Shown here one piece after another: positions 8,086 to 17,700 of a stretch of 64,000 bases of DNA. The notes under the pieces were generated by a model. The model saw only the letters and a list, made by a program, of their open reading frames with translations. It did no database searches and was not told the origin of the DNA. Source of the stretch: Rudaea sp. 3F27F6 (lineage in GTDB: Bacteria > Pseudomonadota > Gammaproteobacteria > Xanthomonadales > Rhodanobacteraceae); NCBI RefSeq assembly GCF_005503555.1, contig NZ_SCNG01000002.1, positions 682,001 through 746,000 on the forward strand. The letters are read 5' to 3'. Numbering within the stretch: the first letter of the stretch is position 1; each line of letters begins with the position of its first letter. The translations under genes and the position numbers were made by a program.

Positions 8086-9543
8086 TCAGTGACCGCCGCC
8101 TGCGGCGAGCTTGTCCAGATCGATGCCCTGCTTCTTGAGGATTCCCGAGCAGGTCCAGGCGTAGAACGCGAGGTAGGCGAAACAGGCGACGCCGACGATA
8201 TAGCTCGCATGGATGCCGATCGCCTCGGAGACGAAACCCTGGAACCAGCTGACGAAGCCGCCGCCGCAGATCATCATGATCAGGAAGCTCGAACCTTCGT
8301 TGGTGTTCTTGCCGAGGCCGGCGATCGCGAGCGCGAAGATGCACGGCCACATGACGCTGCAGAACAGGCCGGACGAAATGAACGCGAACGTCGATACCAG
8401 ACCGCCTGTGGACATGCCGACCAGCAGCGAGACGATGCCGCCCACAGCGAAGTTGAACAGCATGCGCGCCGGATTGCCACGGCTCAGCAGTGCGGCGACG
8501 ATCATCGCGATGATGACCACGGAATAGACGAGGAACTGGCGGACGTCGTGCTGCGCGATCGTGTTGACGAGCAGGAACACGCCGAAGGCGAGATAAGGCA
8601 GGACGAAGGTCAGCATCTTCTTCGCCGACGCGCTCACGTCGAACGCGCCGGCCGCACCGGACCAGCGGCCGATCATCAGGCTCGCCCAATACAGCGAGAC
8701 GAACGGCGCGATATGCGCGGTCTGCATGCCGAGTCCCTGTTCGAGATAGGCCGGCAGGTTGGCGACCGTCGACACTTCCACGCCGACGTAGACGAAGATG
8801 CCGATCATGCCGAGCACGAGCTGCGGATATTTGAATGCAGCGAAGGTCGAGCTGCTTTGGATCAACTTGGAGCTGTCGCCGGCCTCGTCCGCCGCGACAT
8901 GGTCGAGATCGATGTGATTCGGCACCGGTGAGAAGTAGAGGAACAGCGCGACGAGAATGAACACGACGCCGAGCACGAGATACGGCGTCTTCACGTTCTC
9001 GATGCTCGCCTCAGTGCCACCCGCGGCGACGGCGCCGAAGATCGCGATGCTGACGATCAGCGGACCGATCGTCGTGCCGAGGTTGTTGATGCCGCCGGCC
9101 ATGGTCAGGCGCTGCGAGCCGGTGCTCGGATCGCCCATCACGATCGCGAGCGGATTCGCCGCAATCTGCTGCAGCGAGAATCCGAGGCCGACGACGAAAA
9201 GACCCGAAATCATCAGCACGAACGAACCTGCGTTCGCCGCCGGATAGAACAACAAGGTGCCGAGCGCGGAAATGACCAGGCCAAGACAAATGCCGTTCTT
9301 GTAACCGATGCGGTTGAGCACGTCGGCGCCGGTCAGCTTGGAAACCGCGAAGTAGATGATCGAGCCTACGGTGTAGGCGACGTAGAACGCGACCGAAACG
9401 AGCTGGCTCTGCGCCTGGCTCAGTTGGAATGCTTTCTTGAAGACCGGAATCAGGATGTCGTTGCTTGCCGCGACGAATCCCCAAAAGAAGAAAACGGTGA
9501 TCAGGGCGCCGAACTGCGACCACCGGGTTTGCTGTGTCGTCAT
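8086..9543 (-). CDS. FucP/GluP-type MFS sugar transporter
   Basis: A 485-residue major facilitator with about 12 hydrophobic helices. The start FGALITVFFFWGFVAASNDILIPVFKKAF matches the FucP/GluP (fucose:H+, glucose/galactose) family, which opens with FFxWGF and a conserved N/D in helix 1; LQQIAANPLAIVMGDPSTGSQRLTMAGGINNLGTTIGP is the other family signature. It should import a hexose or N-acetylated sugar across the inner membrane by proton symport. The cytoplasmic loop near residues 230-250 is longer than in FucP. A LacI-type operator-like palindrome lies about 250 bases upstream, consistent with sugar-inducible control. The exact sugar cannot be told from sequence. Confidence 0.85.
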   Translation of the reverse strand: MTTQQTRWSQFGALITVFFFWGFVAASNDILIPVFKKAFQLSQAQSQLVSVAFYVAYTVGSIIYFAVSKLTGADVLNRIGYKNGICLGLVISALGTLLFYPAANAGSFVLMISGLFVVGLGFSLQQIAANPLAIVMGDPSTGSQRLTMAGGINNLGTTIGPLIVSIAIFGAVAAGGTEASIENVKTPYLVLGVVFILVALFLYFSPVPNHIDLDHVAADEAGDSSKLIQSSSTFAAFKYPQLVLGMIGIFVYVGVEVSTVANLPAYLEQGLGMQTAHIAPFVSLYWASLMIGRWSGAAGAFDVSASAKKMLTFVLPYLAFGVFLLVNTIAQHDVRQFLVYSVVIIAMIVAALLSRGNPARMLFNFAVGGIVSLLVGMSTGGLVSTFAFISSGLFCSVMWPCIFALAIAGLGKNTNEGSSFLIMMICGGGFVSWFQGFVSEAIGIHASYIVGVACFAYLAFYAWTCSGILKKQGIDLDKLAAGGGH

Positions 9544-9790
9544 TGCTTATCCGCCGTGTTGATGGTTGTCTCCCGGCATGCCGGGCCGCGTGCGGATTGC
9601 GGGGTGCAAGACGTCTCCGGCGGGCGCGGCAACGTACGTCGCCGCACCATCGTGCTTCGAAACGGGCGACGATTCTTTTGTTCCGACCGCCTGCCGCGAT
9701 TGCCCCGTTACACGAACACAACCATCCTGCCGCCCACGAATCCCTCCCTCGTGTAGCTCGCCGACTCTAACATCCGCGCACGAAAAAGCC

Positions 9791-9807
9791 AGTGGAAACG
9801 TTTACTT
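9791..9807 (-). promoter_or_regulatory. LacI-family operator-like palindrome upstream of sugar transporter
   Basis: On the minus strand this reads AAGTAAACGTTTCCACT, close to the ACGT-centred AAACGTTT palindrome bound by many LacI-family sugar regulators. It lies between the SET-domain gene and the sugar transporter, upstream of the latter. The remaining gap (9544-9845) shows no other gene and no convincing sigma-70 promoter by eye. No LacI-type regulator gene is in the window, so the regulator would be encoded elsewhere. Confidence 0.4.
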
Positions 9808-9845
9808 TTTCGCCGGGACGCGTCCATCCGACCGGACGCGGCGGT

Positions 9846-10313
9846 TCAGCGCTTGGGCTTGAGCAAGGTGCCGGTGCAGTTCTTCGCGCCGCACCTGCAG
9901 GCCCAGATCGCCTTGAGGCGCGGGGTGTGGCGTTCTTCGAGCTTGATGCCGTAGTCGTAGGTCAGCTCTTCGCCGGCCTTGACCGCACGCCGGGTCTCGA
10001 TGACGACCTTGTCGAGGCGTTTGTCGCCGCCCTCGTCCTCGATCATCCACGCTTCGCAGTTCGGTGCGCAGCTGTGGTTGAGCCAGCGCGCGTCGTTGCC
10101 GCCGTCGCCGCCGTCGATCAGGTATTTCTCGTTGAGGGTGAACAGGAAGGTGTGCCCGGAGTCGGAATCGTTCGCATAGACCCGGTTGGCTTGCGCGTGG
10201 GTCAGCAGGCGCCCTTTGTATTCGATGATGCGAACGCCCTTGGCGAGGTCTTGTGCGGCGAACACGCCGTTGCCGTGAATCGGCGACGAACGCCGGATGA
10301 AACGTTTGGCCAT
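9846..10313 (-). CDS. SET domain protein-lysine methyltransferase
   Basis: A 155-residue stand-alone SET domain, a fold that transfers methyl from S-adenosylmethionine to protein lysines. Visible are SSPIHGNGVFAAQDLAKG (N-terminal SET strand), NHSCAPNCE (the NHS/C pseudoknot motif), GEELTYDYG (catalytic Tyr), and a post-SET zinc-type cysteine cluster CRCGAKNCTGTL near the C-terminus. The start at MAKRF was chosen because an upstream in-frame ATG (10361) would only add a low-complexity leader. Similar small SET proteins occur across Xanthomonadales and other proteobacteria; substrates are mostly unknown. Confidence 0.88.
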   Translation of the reverse strand: MAKRFIRRSSPIHGNGVFAAQDLAKGVRIIEYKGRLLTHAQANRVYANDSDSGHTFLFTLNEKYLIDGGDGGNDARWLNHSCAPNCEAWMIEDEGGDKRLDKVVIETRRAVKAGEELTYDYGIKLEERHTPRLKAIWACRCGAKNCTGTLLKPKR

Positions 10314-10486
10314 GCGATGACTCTGAGTCTGCTGCGGACGAGGAAGCGAAGCGCGCATCATAGCGCGATCGCGGTCTGCGCGCGCCGGGTTTGAGTATCT
10401 TGATTGCCGCTGCGCCGCCCTGCCCTTATTATCCGCGGCGTTCTTCCCGCCGTCGCCGTCGCAAGCGCAAAACCCAAGGAGTCTCC

Positions 10487-11170
10487 ATGTCAGGCAAGTC
10501 GAAGATCATCTCGTTCTGCACGCTCGCGCTCGGCCTGCTGCTCACCCTTGCCGCGGCCCCAGACGCCGGCGCACGCGGCAAAGGGCAGCGCGGCGGCGAA
10601 ACCAAGCCTGGCCGCTTCGACTATTACGTGGTCTCGCTGTCTTGGTCGCCGAGCTATTGCGCCGTGCATCCCGGCGAATCGCAGCAGTGCGGCAAGGGCT
10701 ACGGCTTCGTCCTGCACGGCCTGTGGCCGCAGTACCGCAAGGGCGGCTGGCCGGAAAATTGTTCGACCAGCCGCGAGCCCGACGATGCAGTGATCACCCA
10801 GATGCTGCCGATGATGCCGAGCCGCGGCCTGATCGAACACGAATGGAAAACCCACGGCTCCTGCTCCGGCCTCGACCCCAAAGGCTATTTCGCCCTCGCC
10901 GAAGACGCGTTCTCGCGCGTGACGATCCCACAGGCGCTGAAGACCCCGGCGACCTCGCCCTCGCTGTCCGCCGTCGAGATCGAACAGGCCTTCATGGACG
11001 TCAACCCGGGCCTCGAAGACAACATGATCAGCGTCGAATGCAAGAACGGCGGCACCCTCGAAGAAGTGCGCATCTGCGTCGACAAGGACAATCTCTCGGT
11101 GAAGTCCTGCGGGGGGCGCGTGCGCAATTCTTGCCGGGTTGGGAAGTTGACGATACCGGCGGTGCGCTGA
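10487..11170 (+). CDS. exported ribonuclease T2
   Basis: A 227-residue secreted or periplasmic endoribonuclease that cleaves RNA through 2',3'-cyclic phosphate. AAGGAG lies six bases before the ATG at 10487. Residues 1-29 form a signal peptide (FCTLALGLLLTLAAAPDAGA). Both active-site blocks are visible: CAS I GFVLHGLWPQY (about 78-88) and CAS II IEHEWKTHGSC (about 124-134), each with its catalytic histidine. Several cysteines are placed for disulfides. It is divergent from the SET gene and is followed by the long repeat region rather than a simple terminator. Confidence 0.93.
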   Translation: MSGKSKIISFCTLALGLLLTLAAAPDAGARGKGQRGGETKPGRFDYYVVSLSWSPSYCAVHPGESQQCGKGYGFVLHGLWPQYRKGGWPENCSTSREPDDAVITQMLPMMPSRGLIEHEWKTHGSCSGLDPKGYFALAEDAFSRVTIPQALKTPATSPSLSAVEIEQAFMDVNPGLEDNMISVECKNGGTLEEVRICVDKDNLSVKSCGGRVRNSCRVGKLTIPAVR

Positions 11171-11185
11171 TCTTGCCCTTGCTCG

Positions 11186-11954
11186 TCATTCCCGCATGCT
11201 CTTAGCGGGAATCCAGTGACTTTGCTTTTGTTTGTTATTGGTTTCAGAGCAAAGGCTTCCACTCGTCCTTTGGACGAGCGGGTCACTTTCTTGTCTCCAG
11301 CGACAAGAAAGTAACCAAAGAAACGCCGCCCCGGGAGCCGCGCCCTTCGCGCTGCGCGCTACGGGTACGCAAGGTCATGCCGGGGTTCGCTCGATGGACA
11401 TCCGTGTCCATTCGCGAACTCGCGCGCATCCTGCGCGCGACCCTAACGGGCGAATCCGTCATGCCCTCGCCGCGGCTGACGGGGACCCGAGATCAAGAGA
11501 CGGATCAAGAGCATCGAGCGAAGCAGAGCCGAGCGCGAAAGGTTTGATCGCTTTAGCACGATGCGCACGAAAGTCGCGCCCATGAATGCGGAGTGCCTGC
11601 TTCTTGCTTTGGTTTCGGCGCGCACGATGCGCGCTGCTCCGGCTTCTCCGGGTCCCCATTACATTGCGGCGGCAGTGGACGAAAAGGCCCGCAGGGTGCG
11701 CGCGATGGATCGCGCGCATTCCGCTATTGCACACGGACGTGCAATTAGCGGAACCCGGCCGCTGACGCGGACCCTATGGGCAGGATGCCCATAGGGCGCA
11801 ATGTTCTGGGGCGTGTCTCTTTGCTTACTTTCTCTGCACGAGCAGAGAAAGTAAGACGCTCGTCCCCAGGACGAGTGGAAGCCTTTGCTCTTAACCAACA
11901 AAAGCAAAAGCAAAGTCACTGGATTCCCGCCAAAAAACACGCGGGAATGACGAG
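11186..11954. repeat. composite structured repeat with inverted ends
   Basis: The gene-free stretch 11171-12033 between RNase T2 and transaldolase is nearly all repeat. Its ends are inverted: GTCATTCCCGC and GCGGGAATCCAGTGACTTTG on the left (11186-11226) mirror CAAAGTCACTGGATTCCCGC and GCGGGAATGAC on the right (about 11911-11952). Inside are two partial copies of one hairpin-chain element in opposite orientation: a plus-oriented copy (11618-11889) and a minus-oriented fragment (11245-11330). The middle (11330-11610) is GC-rich, with short inverted repeats such as around 11392-11416. No coding frame in it is convincing. Confidence 0.75.
11618..11889 (+). repeat. hairpin-chain dispersed repeat, copy 1
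   Basis: Six consecutive stems can be drawn: 11618-11634 (GCGCGCA/TGCGCGC), 11698-11717 (GCGCGCGAT/ATCGCGCGC), 11719-11753 (TTCCGCTA with TTGCAC inside, paired to GTGCAA and TAGCGGAA), 11772-11796 (CCCTATGGGC/GCCCATAGGG), 11824-11855 (14-bp perfect stem around ACGA), and 11859-11875 (CTCGTCC/GGACGAG). The same order occurs at 48382-48650 with compensating differences in several stems, which argues that folding is conserved. It may act as an RNA or as a DNA structure. Transcript status is unknown. Confidence 0.8.
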
Positions 11955-11971
11955 CAAAAAAGCAAAAGCTA

Positions 11972-11996
11972 GGTTCCGGCTTCCGCCGGAATGACG
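11972..11996. repeat. REP-like GTCATTCC palindrome
   Basis: A short palindrome (TTCCGGCTTCCGCCGGAATGAC) directly downstream of the composite repeat and just beyond the end of the transaldolase gene. It belongs to the same REP-like family as those at 27830-27855, 43097-43187 and 56348-56374. It could end transcription of the transaldolase gene, but no T-run follows on that strand. Confidence 0.6.
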
Positions 11997-12033
11997 AGCT
12001 AAAAGAAAGCCCAATCAAATCCAACCAACGAGA

Positions 12034-13113
12034 TCAGGCGGCCGCCAATTCGGCACTCTTCGTCGCTATACGCTGCATTAGCTCGTGCCATGAATCGACG
12101 AATGCCTTGGCGCCGTCGACCTGCAGCTTGAGCGCCAGGGCATCGACGTCGACGCCGGCCTTGGCGAACTGCGCGAGCAGTGCCTCGGCCTCGCTGCCGT
12201 CTTGGGCCATCGCCGAACCGACCTTGCCGTCCTTCGCGAATGCGAGCAGGGTCTTTTCCGGCATCGTATCGACAGTGTCGGGCGCGGCGAAGGCTTCGAT
12301 GTACAGGCTCGGCGAGAGCTTCGGATCTTTGGTGCCCGTGCTGGCCCAGAGCAGGCGCTGCGGATGTGCGCCCTGCGCGGCGAGTTTCTGCCAGCGCGGC
12401 GATGCGAGCAGATCGAGATAGGCGCGATAGGTGCGCCCACCGATGGCGATGCCGAGCTTGTTGTGCAACTCGGCCGGCACGTCGGCACCGAGCGAACGGT
12501 CCCAGCGGCTGATGAAGACCGAGGCCACCGATTCGACCACGGGATTGAGGCCGGCCGCGATGCGCCGTTCGATGCCGCGCAGATAGGCTTCCGCAGCGGC
12601 AAGGTACTGTTCGCGCGAGAACAGCAGGGTCACGTTGACCGGCACGCCGGCGTAGATCGCCTCTTCGATCGCCGGGATGCCTTCGGGCGTGCCCGGAATC
12701 TTGACGAACAGGTTGGGTCGCTGCGCGGCCGCGAAGATTTCCTCGGCCGCGGCGATCGTGCCGGCCGTATCGGCGGCGAGCAGCGGCGAAACTTCCATCG
12801 ACACCCAGCCGTCGACGCCGTTGGTGCGCTCGTGCACCGGCTTGAACAGATCAGCGGCGCGACGCAAGTCTTCGAGCGCAAGCTCGATGAACAGGGCCTC
12901 GCCCGATTTGCCGGCCTTGGCCTTCTCGCGCACGCTGGCGTCGTAGTAACCGCTGCCGATCGCCTCGTTGAAGATGGTCGGGTTCGAGGTCAGGCCGGTC
13001 ACCGACAACTCGTCGATGTAGCGCTGCAGCGTACCGTTGTCGAGGATTTCGCGCGTGATGTTGTCGAGCCAGAGGCTCTGGCCGAGGGCATGGAGTTGCT
13101 GGGTCGCTTTCAT
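12034..13113 (-). CDS. tal: transaldolase
   Basis: A 359-residue enzyme of the non-oxidative pentose phosphate pathway, moving a dihydroxyacetone unit between sedoheptulose-7-phosphate and glyceraldehyde-3-phosphate. Family blocks seen are GLTSNPTIFNEAI (40-52), and LFVKIPGTPEG (135-145), where Lys138 is the Schiff-base lysine, followed by VNVTLLFSREQY. The length and the GTKDPKLSP block match the longer TalA/TalB-independent subfamily found in actinobacteria, cyanobacteria and xanthomonads. The start MKATQQ was chosen since residues encoded upstream are not family-like. A cytosolic housekeeping gene without operon partners here. Confidence 0.95.
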   Translation of the reverse strand: MKATQQLHALGQSLWLDNITREILDNGTLQRYIDELSVTGLTSNPTIFNEAIGSGYYDASVREKAKAGKSGEALFIELALEDLRRAADLFKPVHERTNGVDGWVSMEVSPLLAADTAGTIAAAEEIFAAAQRPNLFVKIPGTPEGIPAIEEAIYAGVPVNVTLLFSREQYLAAAEAYLRGIERRIAAGLNPVVESVASVFISRWDRSLGADVPAELHNKLGIAIGGRTYRAYLDLLASPRWQKLAAQGAHPQRLLWASTGTKDPKLSPSLYIEAFAAPDTVDTMPEKTLLAFAKDGKVGSAMAQDGSEAEALLAQFAKAGVDVDALALKLQVDGAKAFVDSWHELMQRIATKSAELAAA

Positions 13114-13221
13114 TTCGCTGTGCTCGCTGAAGAAAAACCGATAAAACCGCCGACGGACGCAGGAAAGCACGCCCGTTTTCGTTCGATCTTATCCGTATAC
13201 ATCCGTGTCAAAAAATAGTTT

Positions 13222-14592
13222 TCAAGTCTTCACGCGATAGCAAGGCACGTAGGCGGTCCCAGGCAGCTTCATGCGCTGCTGCTCGACGAAGCTCGCGAGC
13301 ATCTTGTCGAGCGCGCGCATGATCTCGGGGTCGCCGTCGATCACGAACGGGCCCTTCTCGGCGATCGCGCGCATGCCCTCTTCCTTGACGTTGCCGGCGA
13401 CGATGCCCGAGAACGCGCGGCGCAGGTCGGCGGCGAGCAAATGCTTGGGCTGGTCGCGGTGCAGGTTCAGCGCGGCCATGTTCGCGTGGGTCGGCTTGAA
13501 CGGCTGCTGGAACGGCAGCTCGATGTGCAGGCCCCAGTTGAAGAAGAACGCGTCCTGGCTCTCGATGCGGTATTCGCGCACCTTCTCGATGCCCTTGTAG
13601 ACGACCTTGGCCGTCTCGAGCGGATTGTCGATGACGATGCGGTAACGCTGGGCAACCTCGTCGCCGAGCGCGAGGCGCAGGAAGGCGTCGATCTGCTCGA
13701 AGTACGCCGCGGACTCCTTCGGCCCCGCGAACACGAGCGGAAACGGCACGTTCACGTTCTGCGGATGCAACAGGATGCCGAGCAGATAGAGAATCTCTTC
13801 CGCAGTGCCGACGCCGCCCGGAAACACGAGGATGCCGTGGCCGATGCGAACAAACGCTTCGAGGCGCTTCTCGATGTCCGGCATGATCACAAGCTGATTG
13901 ACGATCGGGTTCGGCGACTCCGCCGCGATGATGCCCGGCTCGGTGATGCCGATGTAGCGCTTGGTACGCTGACGCTGCTTGTCGTGCGCGATCGTCGCGC
14001 CCTTCATCGGCCCCTTCATTGCGCCTGGGCCGCAGCCCGTGCAGATGTCGAGCCCGCGCAGGCCGAGGTCGTAGCCGACGAGCTTGGTGTACTTGTACTC
14101 GACGCGGTTGATCGAATGGCCGCCCCAGCAGACAACGAGGTTCGGATCGGTGTTCGACCGCAGCACGCGCGCGTTGCGCAGGATCTCGAACACCGCGTGA
14201 GTGATACCGTGCGAATCGCCGAGATGGAAACGTCCCGCGTCCATCTGCGTGGCGACGTAGGCGATGTCACGCACGACCGCGAACAGCAGCTCGTTGATGC
14301 CGCGGATAATCTTGCCTTCGACGAAGGCGCGCGCCGGCGCGTTCTTCAGTTCGAGCTTGACGCCGCGGTCCTGCTGCAGCACCTGGATGTCGAAATCGGG
14401 ATAGCGCTCGAAAATGCTGCGCGGATCGTCGTTGGTCGTCTCGCCCGAAACGAGGACCGCCAGCGCGCAGCGCTGCAGCAAGGTATGCAGGCCGCCCTGG
14501 CTCGCGTCGCGCAGACGTGTGACTTCGTCGCGCGAGAGCACGTCCATGCCCGCGACGGGGGAAATGCGGGCGTTCACCGTAATCTGTGACAT
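13222..14592 (-). CDS. ppnN: nucleotide 5'-monophosphate nucleosidase PpnN
   Basis: A 456-residue YgdH/PpnN protein that hydrolyses purine and pyrimidine nucleoside monophosphates to base and ribose-5-phosphate and is a (p)ppGpp target in E. coli. An N-terminal DUF4478 region is followed by the LOG-like Rossmann domain with CWGGHSIN (near 173), GCGPGAMKGPMKGA and the catalytic-loop PGGVGTAEEILYLLGI; a C-terminal DUF3412 region completes the family layout. E. coli PpnN is 454 residues, matching the start at 14592, which has GAGGAAAA upstream. Cytosolic. Confidence 0.94.
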   Translation of the reverse strand: MSQITVNARISPVAGMDVLSRDEVTRLRDASQGGLHTLLQRCALAVLVSGETTNDDPRSIFERYPDFDIQVLQQDRGVKLELKNAPARAFVEGKIIRGINELLFAVVRDIAYVATQMDAGRFHLGDSHGITHAVFEILRNARVLRSNTDPNLVVCWGGHSINRVEYKYTKLVGYDLGLRGLDICTGCGPGAMKGPMKGATIAHDKQRQRTKRYIGITEPGIIAAESPNPIVNQLVIMPDIEKRLEAFVRIGHGILVFPGGVGTAEEILYLLGILLHPQNVNVPFPLVFAGPKESAAYFEQIDAFLRLALGDEVAQRYRIVIDNPLETAKVVYKGIEKVREYRIESQDAFFFNWGLHIELPFQQPFKPTHANMAALNLHRDQPKHLLAADLRRAFSGIVAGNVKEEGMRAIAEKGPFVIDGDPEIMRALDKMLASFVEQQRMKLPGTAYVPCYRVKT

Positions 14593-14723
14593 TGTATATT
14601 TTTCCTCAAAGCGTACTTCATGCTTCCGGGCCCGCGACGGCGATGCCGTCGGAGCCGAGCCGCCCGCCTGAATGCGGAAACGACCCTTTAGTATCTGAGC
14701 GTGATTCGCTCTGCGCAAGGTCT

Positions 14724-14760
14724 CGGAAAAGAAAAAGCCGGCGCCCTTGCGGACGCCGGC
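14724..14760 (-). terminator. rho-independent terminator of the Oar-like receptor gene
   Basis: On the minus strand the stem GCCGGCG/CGCCGGC (14754-14760 and 14737-14743) is followed by TTTTTCTTTT. It lies 36 bases past the receptor stop codon. Confidence 0.85.
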
Positions 14761-14796
14761 CGTGTTTCCCCAATCGCGTTGTTGCGTCGTCTACGG

Positions 14797-17700
14797 TTAG
14801 AACGTGTAGCGTGCCGTCATCATGACCGACCAGCGCTGGCTCGGAATGGACGTGCCGCCGCCGCCGGTCTCGTTGACGATCAGCTGCTGCGGGCGATAGT
14901 TGCCGTTGGCATCCTTGTACTGCGAGCCGGTGATGTCGTAGATGTACTTGCCCGACGCCGGATCGATACCGGTGACGTTCGCGAGCTGACGGAACAGCGG
15001 GAACGTTGCACGCTTCTCCACGCCCCACTTGCTGTTGAGCAGGTTGCCGAAGTTGAAGAAGTCGAAGCGCAGTTCGCCCTTGTTGCCCTCGAAAATGCCC
15101 GGGATTTCCTGCTTGAACGACAGGTCGATCTGGTTGACCCAGGGCGAGCGCGTCGCGTTGCGGCCGGCGATCTGGCCCATGTGGTCACTCAGATACGAGT
15201 TGTTCTGGATGTAGCTCATGAACTGCTGGATCTGCGTGGCCGTCGTGCCCGGCTTCCAGGCCACGTCGGTGGCCGACTTCGGGATGTAGATCAGGTCGCG
15301 CGAATAGCCGTCGCCGTTGACGTCGTTGCCGGCGATCCAGCTGTACGGCGCACCCGAGTGCAGATCGGCGAACATGCTGACCGTGGTCTTGTAGTCGCCG
15401 AAGAACTTGTGCTGCCAGGTCGCACCGGCGATCACGCGCTTGGGCACGTCGTAGTTCGACGTCGTGATGCTGTCCAGGTTCGGGTTGACCCACATGTTGG
15501 CCTGGATGTTCGAGTTGGCCACGCTGGACGCGCCCGCGTTCGCATCGGTCGAATGACCCACGCGGAACGCCATCATCGCACTCCAGTCGTCGGACATCGG
15601 CTTGGTGAACGACCAGGTCAGCGAGGTGGACTGGCCGCCGTGCGAATTGGTCAGCCTGGTCACCGTGCCGAACGCCGGGTTCGCATTGGCCCTGGTGGTC
15701 GCGAACGTTCCAGAGATCGTCTTGTAGTACAGATTGCGCCCGTCCGGGCCTACGCCGGTCGGCGCGCCGTAGTTGAGCATCTGGTACAGGATGTCGTCAT
15801 TGGTCTTGGTGTAGTTCAGTTCCAGCGAGCTGATGATCCCCATCCACGGCAGCTCACGGTCGAACGCAAGCGCGATCTGCGTGGTGCGCGGCATCTTGAA
15901 GTTCGGATCGATCGTATCGACCGCCATCTGCGCGCCGCTGGCCCCCGGAGCCGCCGGCGTGGTGCCGCCCGGAATCAGCGGATTGCCCGCATTGTAGGAC
16001 GGCGCCTGCTTGACATAGGAAATCTGTCCCGCCGGGCAGGTGGCTCCCGCCGCCTTCGTGAACGAGGTTCCGTTCTGGCTGCACAGCAGCGTGCCAACCG
16101 GATTACTGGCTTGATCGGTGATGCTGTACGTCACTGAAGTCAGGCCGGAATTGCCGAACGAGTTCGAGTACCACACCGTCGGTACGTCGGAAACGAACAC
16201 GCCAACACCGCCGCGCAACTGCGTCTTGTATTCGGTATCGAAGTCGTAATTGAACGACACGCGCGGTTGGAACAGCGGCGAGGTGCTCGGCAGCGTGTTG
16301 TTGGTGTAGCCGAAGCCGCCCTTGGACGCCGTGCACAACGTCGAGCCGTCCGCGTTCTTCGCAGTGAACGCCGCGCCCGGCGCCGCGGCAAAGCACGGAT
16401 TGTAAAGCGGGCTGCCCGGGAAACGCGGCGCATCCATGCGGATGCCGTAGGTCAGCGAGAGGCGGTCGGTTGCCTGCCAGGTATCCTGGATGAACGCACC
16501 GTACTGCTGCTTCTTGAAATTCGCCTGCGCGCTGTTGAGATCGAAGCCCGGCGCCGGCTGCTTGATCGAATACGCTTCCCACGCGCCGTTGGCAAAGTTG
16601 TCGACCGAGTTGTTGCTTGGTGCCCAGTACGTGTAGCTACCGTAGTAGCCCTGCATGAAGGCGTTGAAGACCTTGTCCTGCGCGCCGTTGAAGCCGGCCT
16701 TGACCGTATGCTCGCCCAGATGCCAAGTACCGGCGAAATAGCCGGAAATCTGCTTGATGTCGAGCGCGTTGACGTGACTCGAAAACTCCGTGCCAAGGGT
16801 GACGTTCGGAGTGGAGGAGGACGTCGAATTGGATACCGACACCGAGGGCTGATAGCCGCCGACCAATGGTCCGCGTGCGGTGACGACGTGGGTATATTGC
16901 AGATTGGCTTCGGTCGAGAACACGTCGGTCCAGTCGCTGAACAACTGGCCGAGATAGCTCTTGATATTGCGATTGTTGAAATACCAGTTGCTGTTCGGAC
17001 TGACCTGGGTCGCGCTGCCGGTCGCCACGGGCTGGAATTCCTTGGTCTCGCTGTAGCGGAACACCGCGCGGTGCTGGTCGTTGATGTTCCAGTCGACCTT
17101 GGCGAGATAGCGTTTGTTGGTCAGGTTGGCGAGCGTCTGGTCGCCGGGGTTGAGACCAAGCTGCTGCGCCTTGCCGAGAACGCTGTTGTAGAACGCAGTG
17201 TTGATGCCCTGCACGGGCGTGGTGCCGGCGGTGATCGAGTCGCTCGGTCCCGACGAAGCGGCGTAGCCGATGCGCTTGCTCTCTTCATAGCTCAGGAAGA
17301 AGAACAGCTTGTCTTTGATGATCGGGCCGCCGACGTTGAAGCCCGCGGTCCACTCGCGCTTCCAGCCGTAATACGGGCTGTCCGTATTGCCGCCGACCGG
17401 GGCGATCTCGCCCATGAAGCCGTCTTTGGACGTGCGATAGCCGTAGTAGACCTCGCCGTGATATTCGTTGGTACCGCTCTTCGACACCATGTTGATGTTG
17501 GCGCCGACGCAACCGCGCTGCGACACGTCGAAGTTCGAGGTCGAGATCTGCACGGAGTCGATCGCGTCCATCGTGATCGGCGCGCCAGTGATCGTCGCCA
17601 GGCCGTTGCCGTTCAAGCCGAACGGGTCGCCGGCGTTGACGTTGTCGACCATGATGCAGTTGTAACGGTAGTTCTTGCCGTTCGCGGAAACGTTGCCCGA

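Noticed and set aside
11618-11889. Hypothetical proteins translated from the hairpin-chain repeat
   Set aside because: Frames in the repeat differ between copies and pairing, not coding, is conserved.
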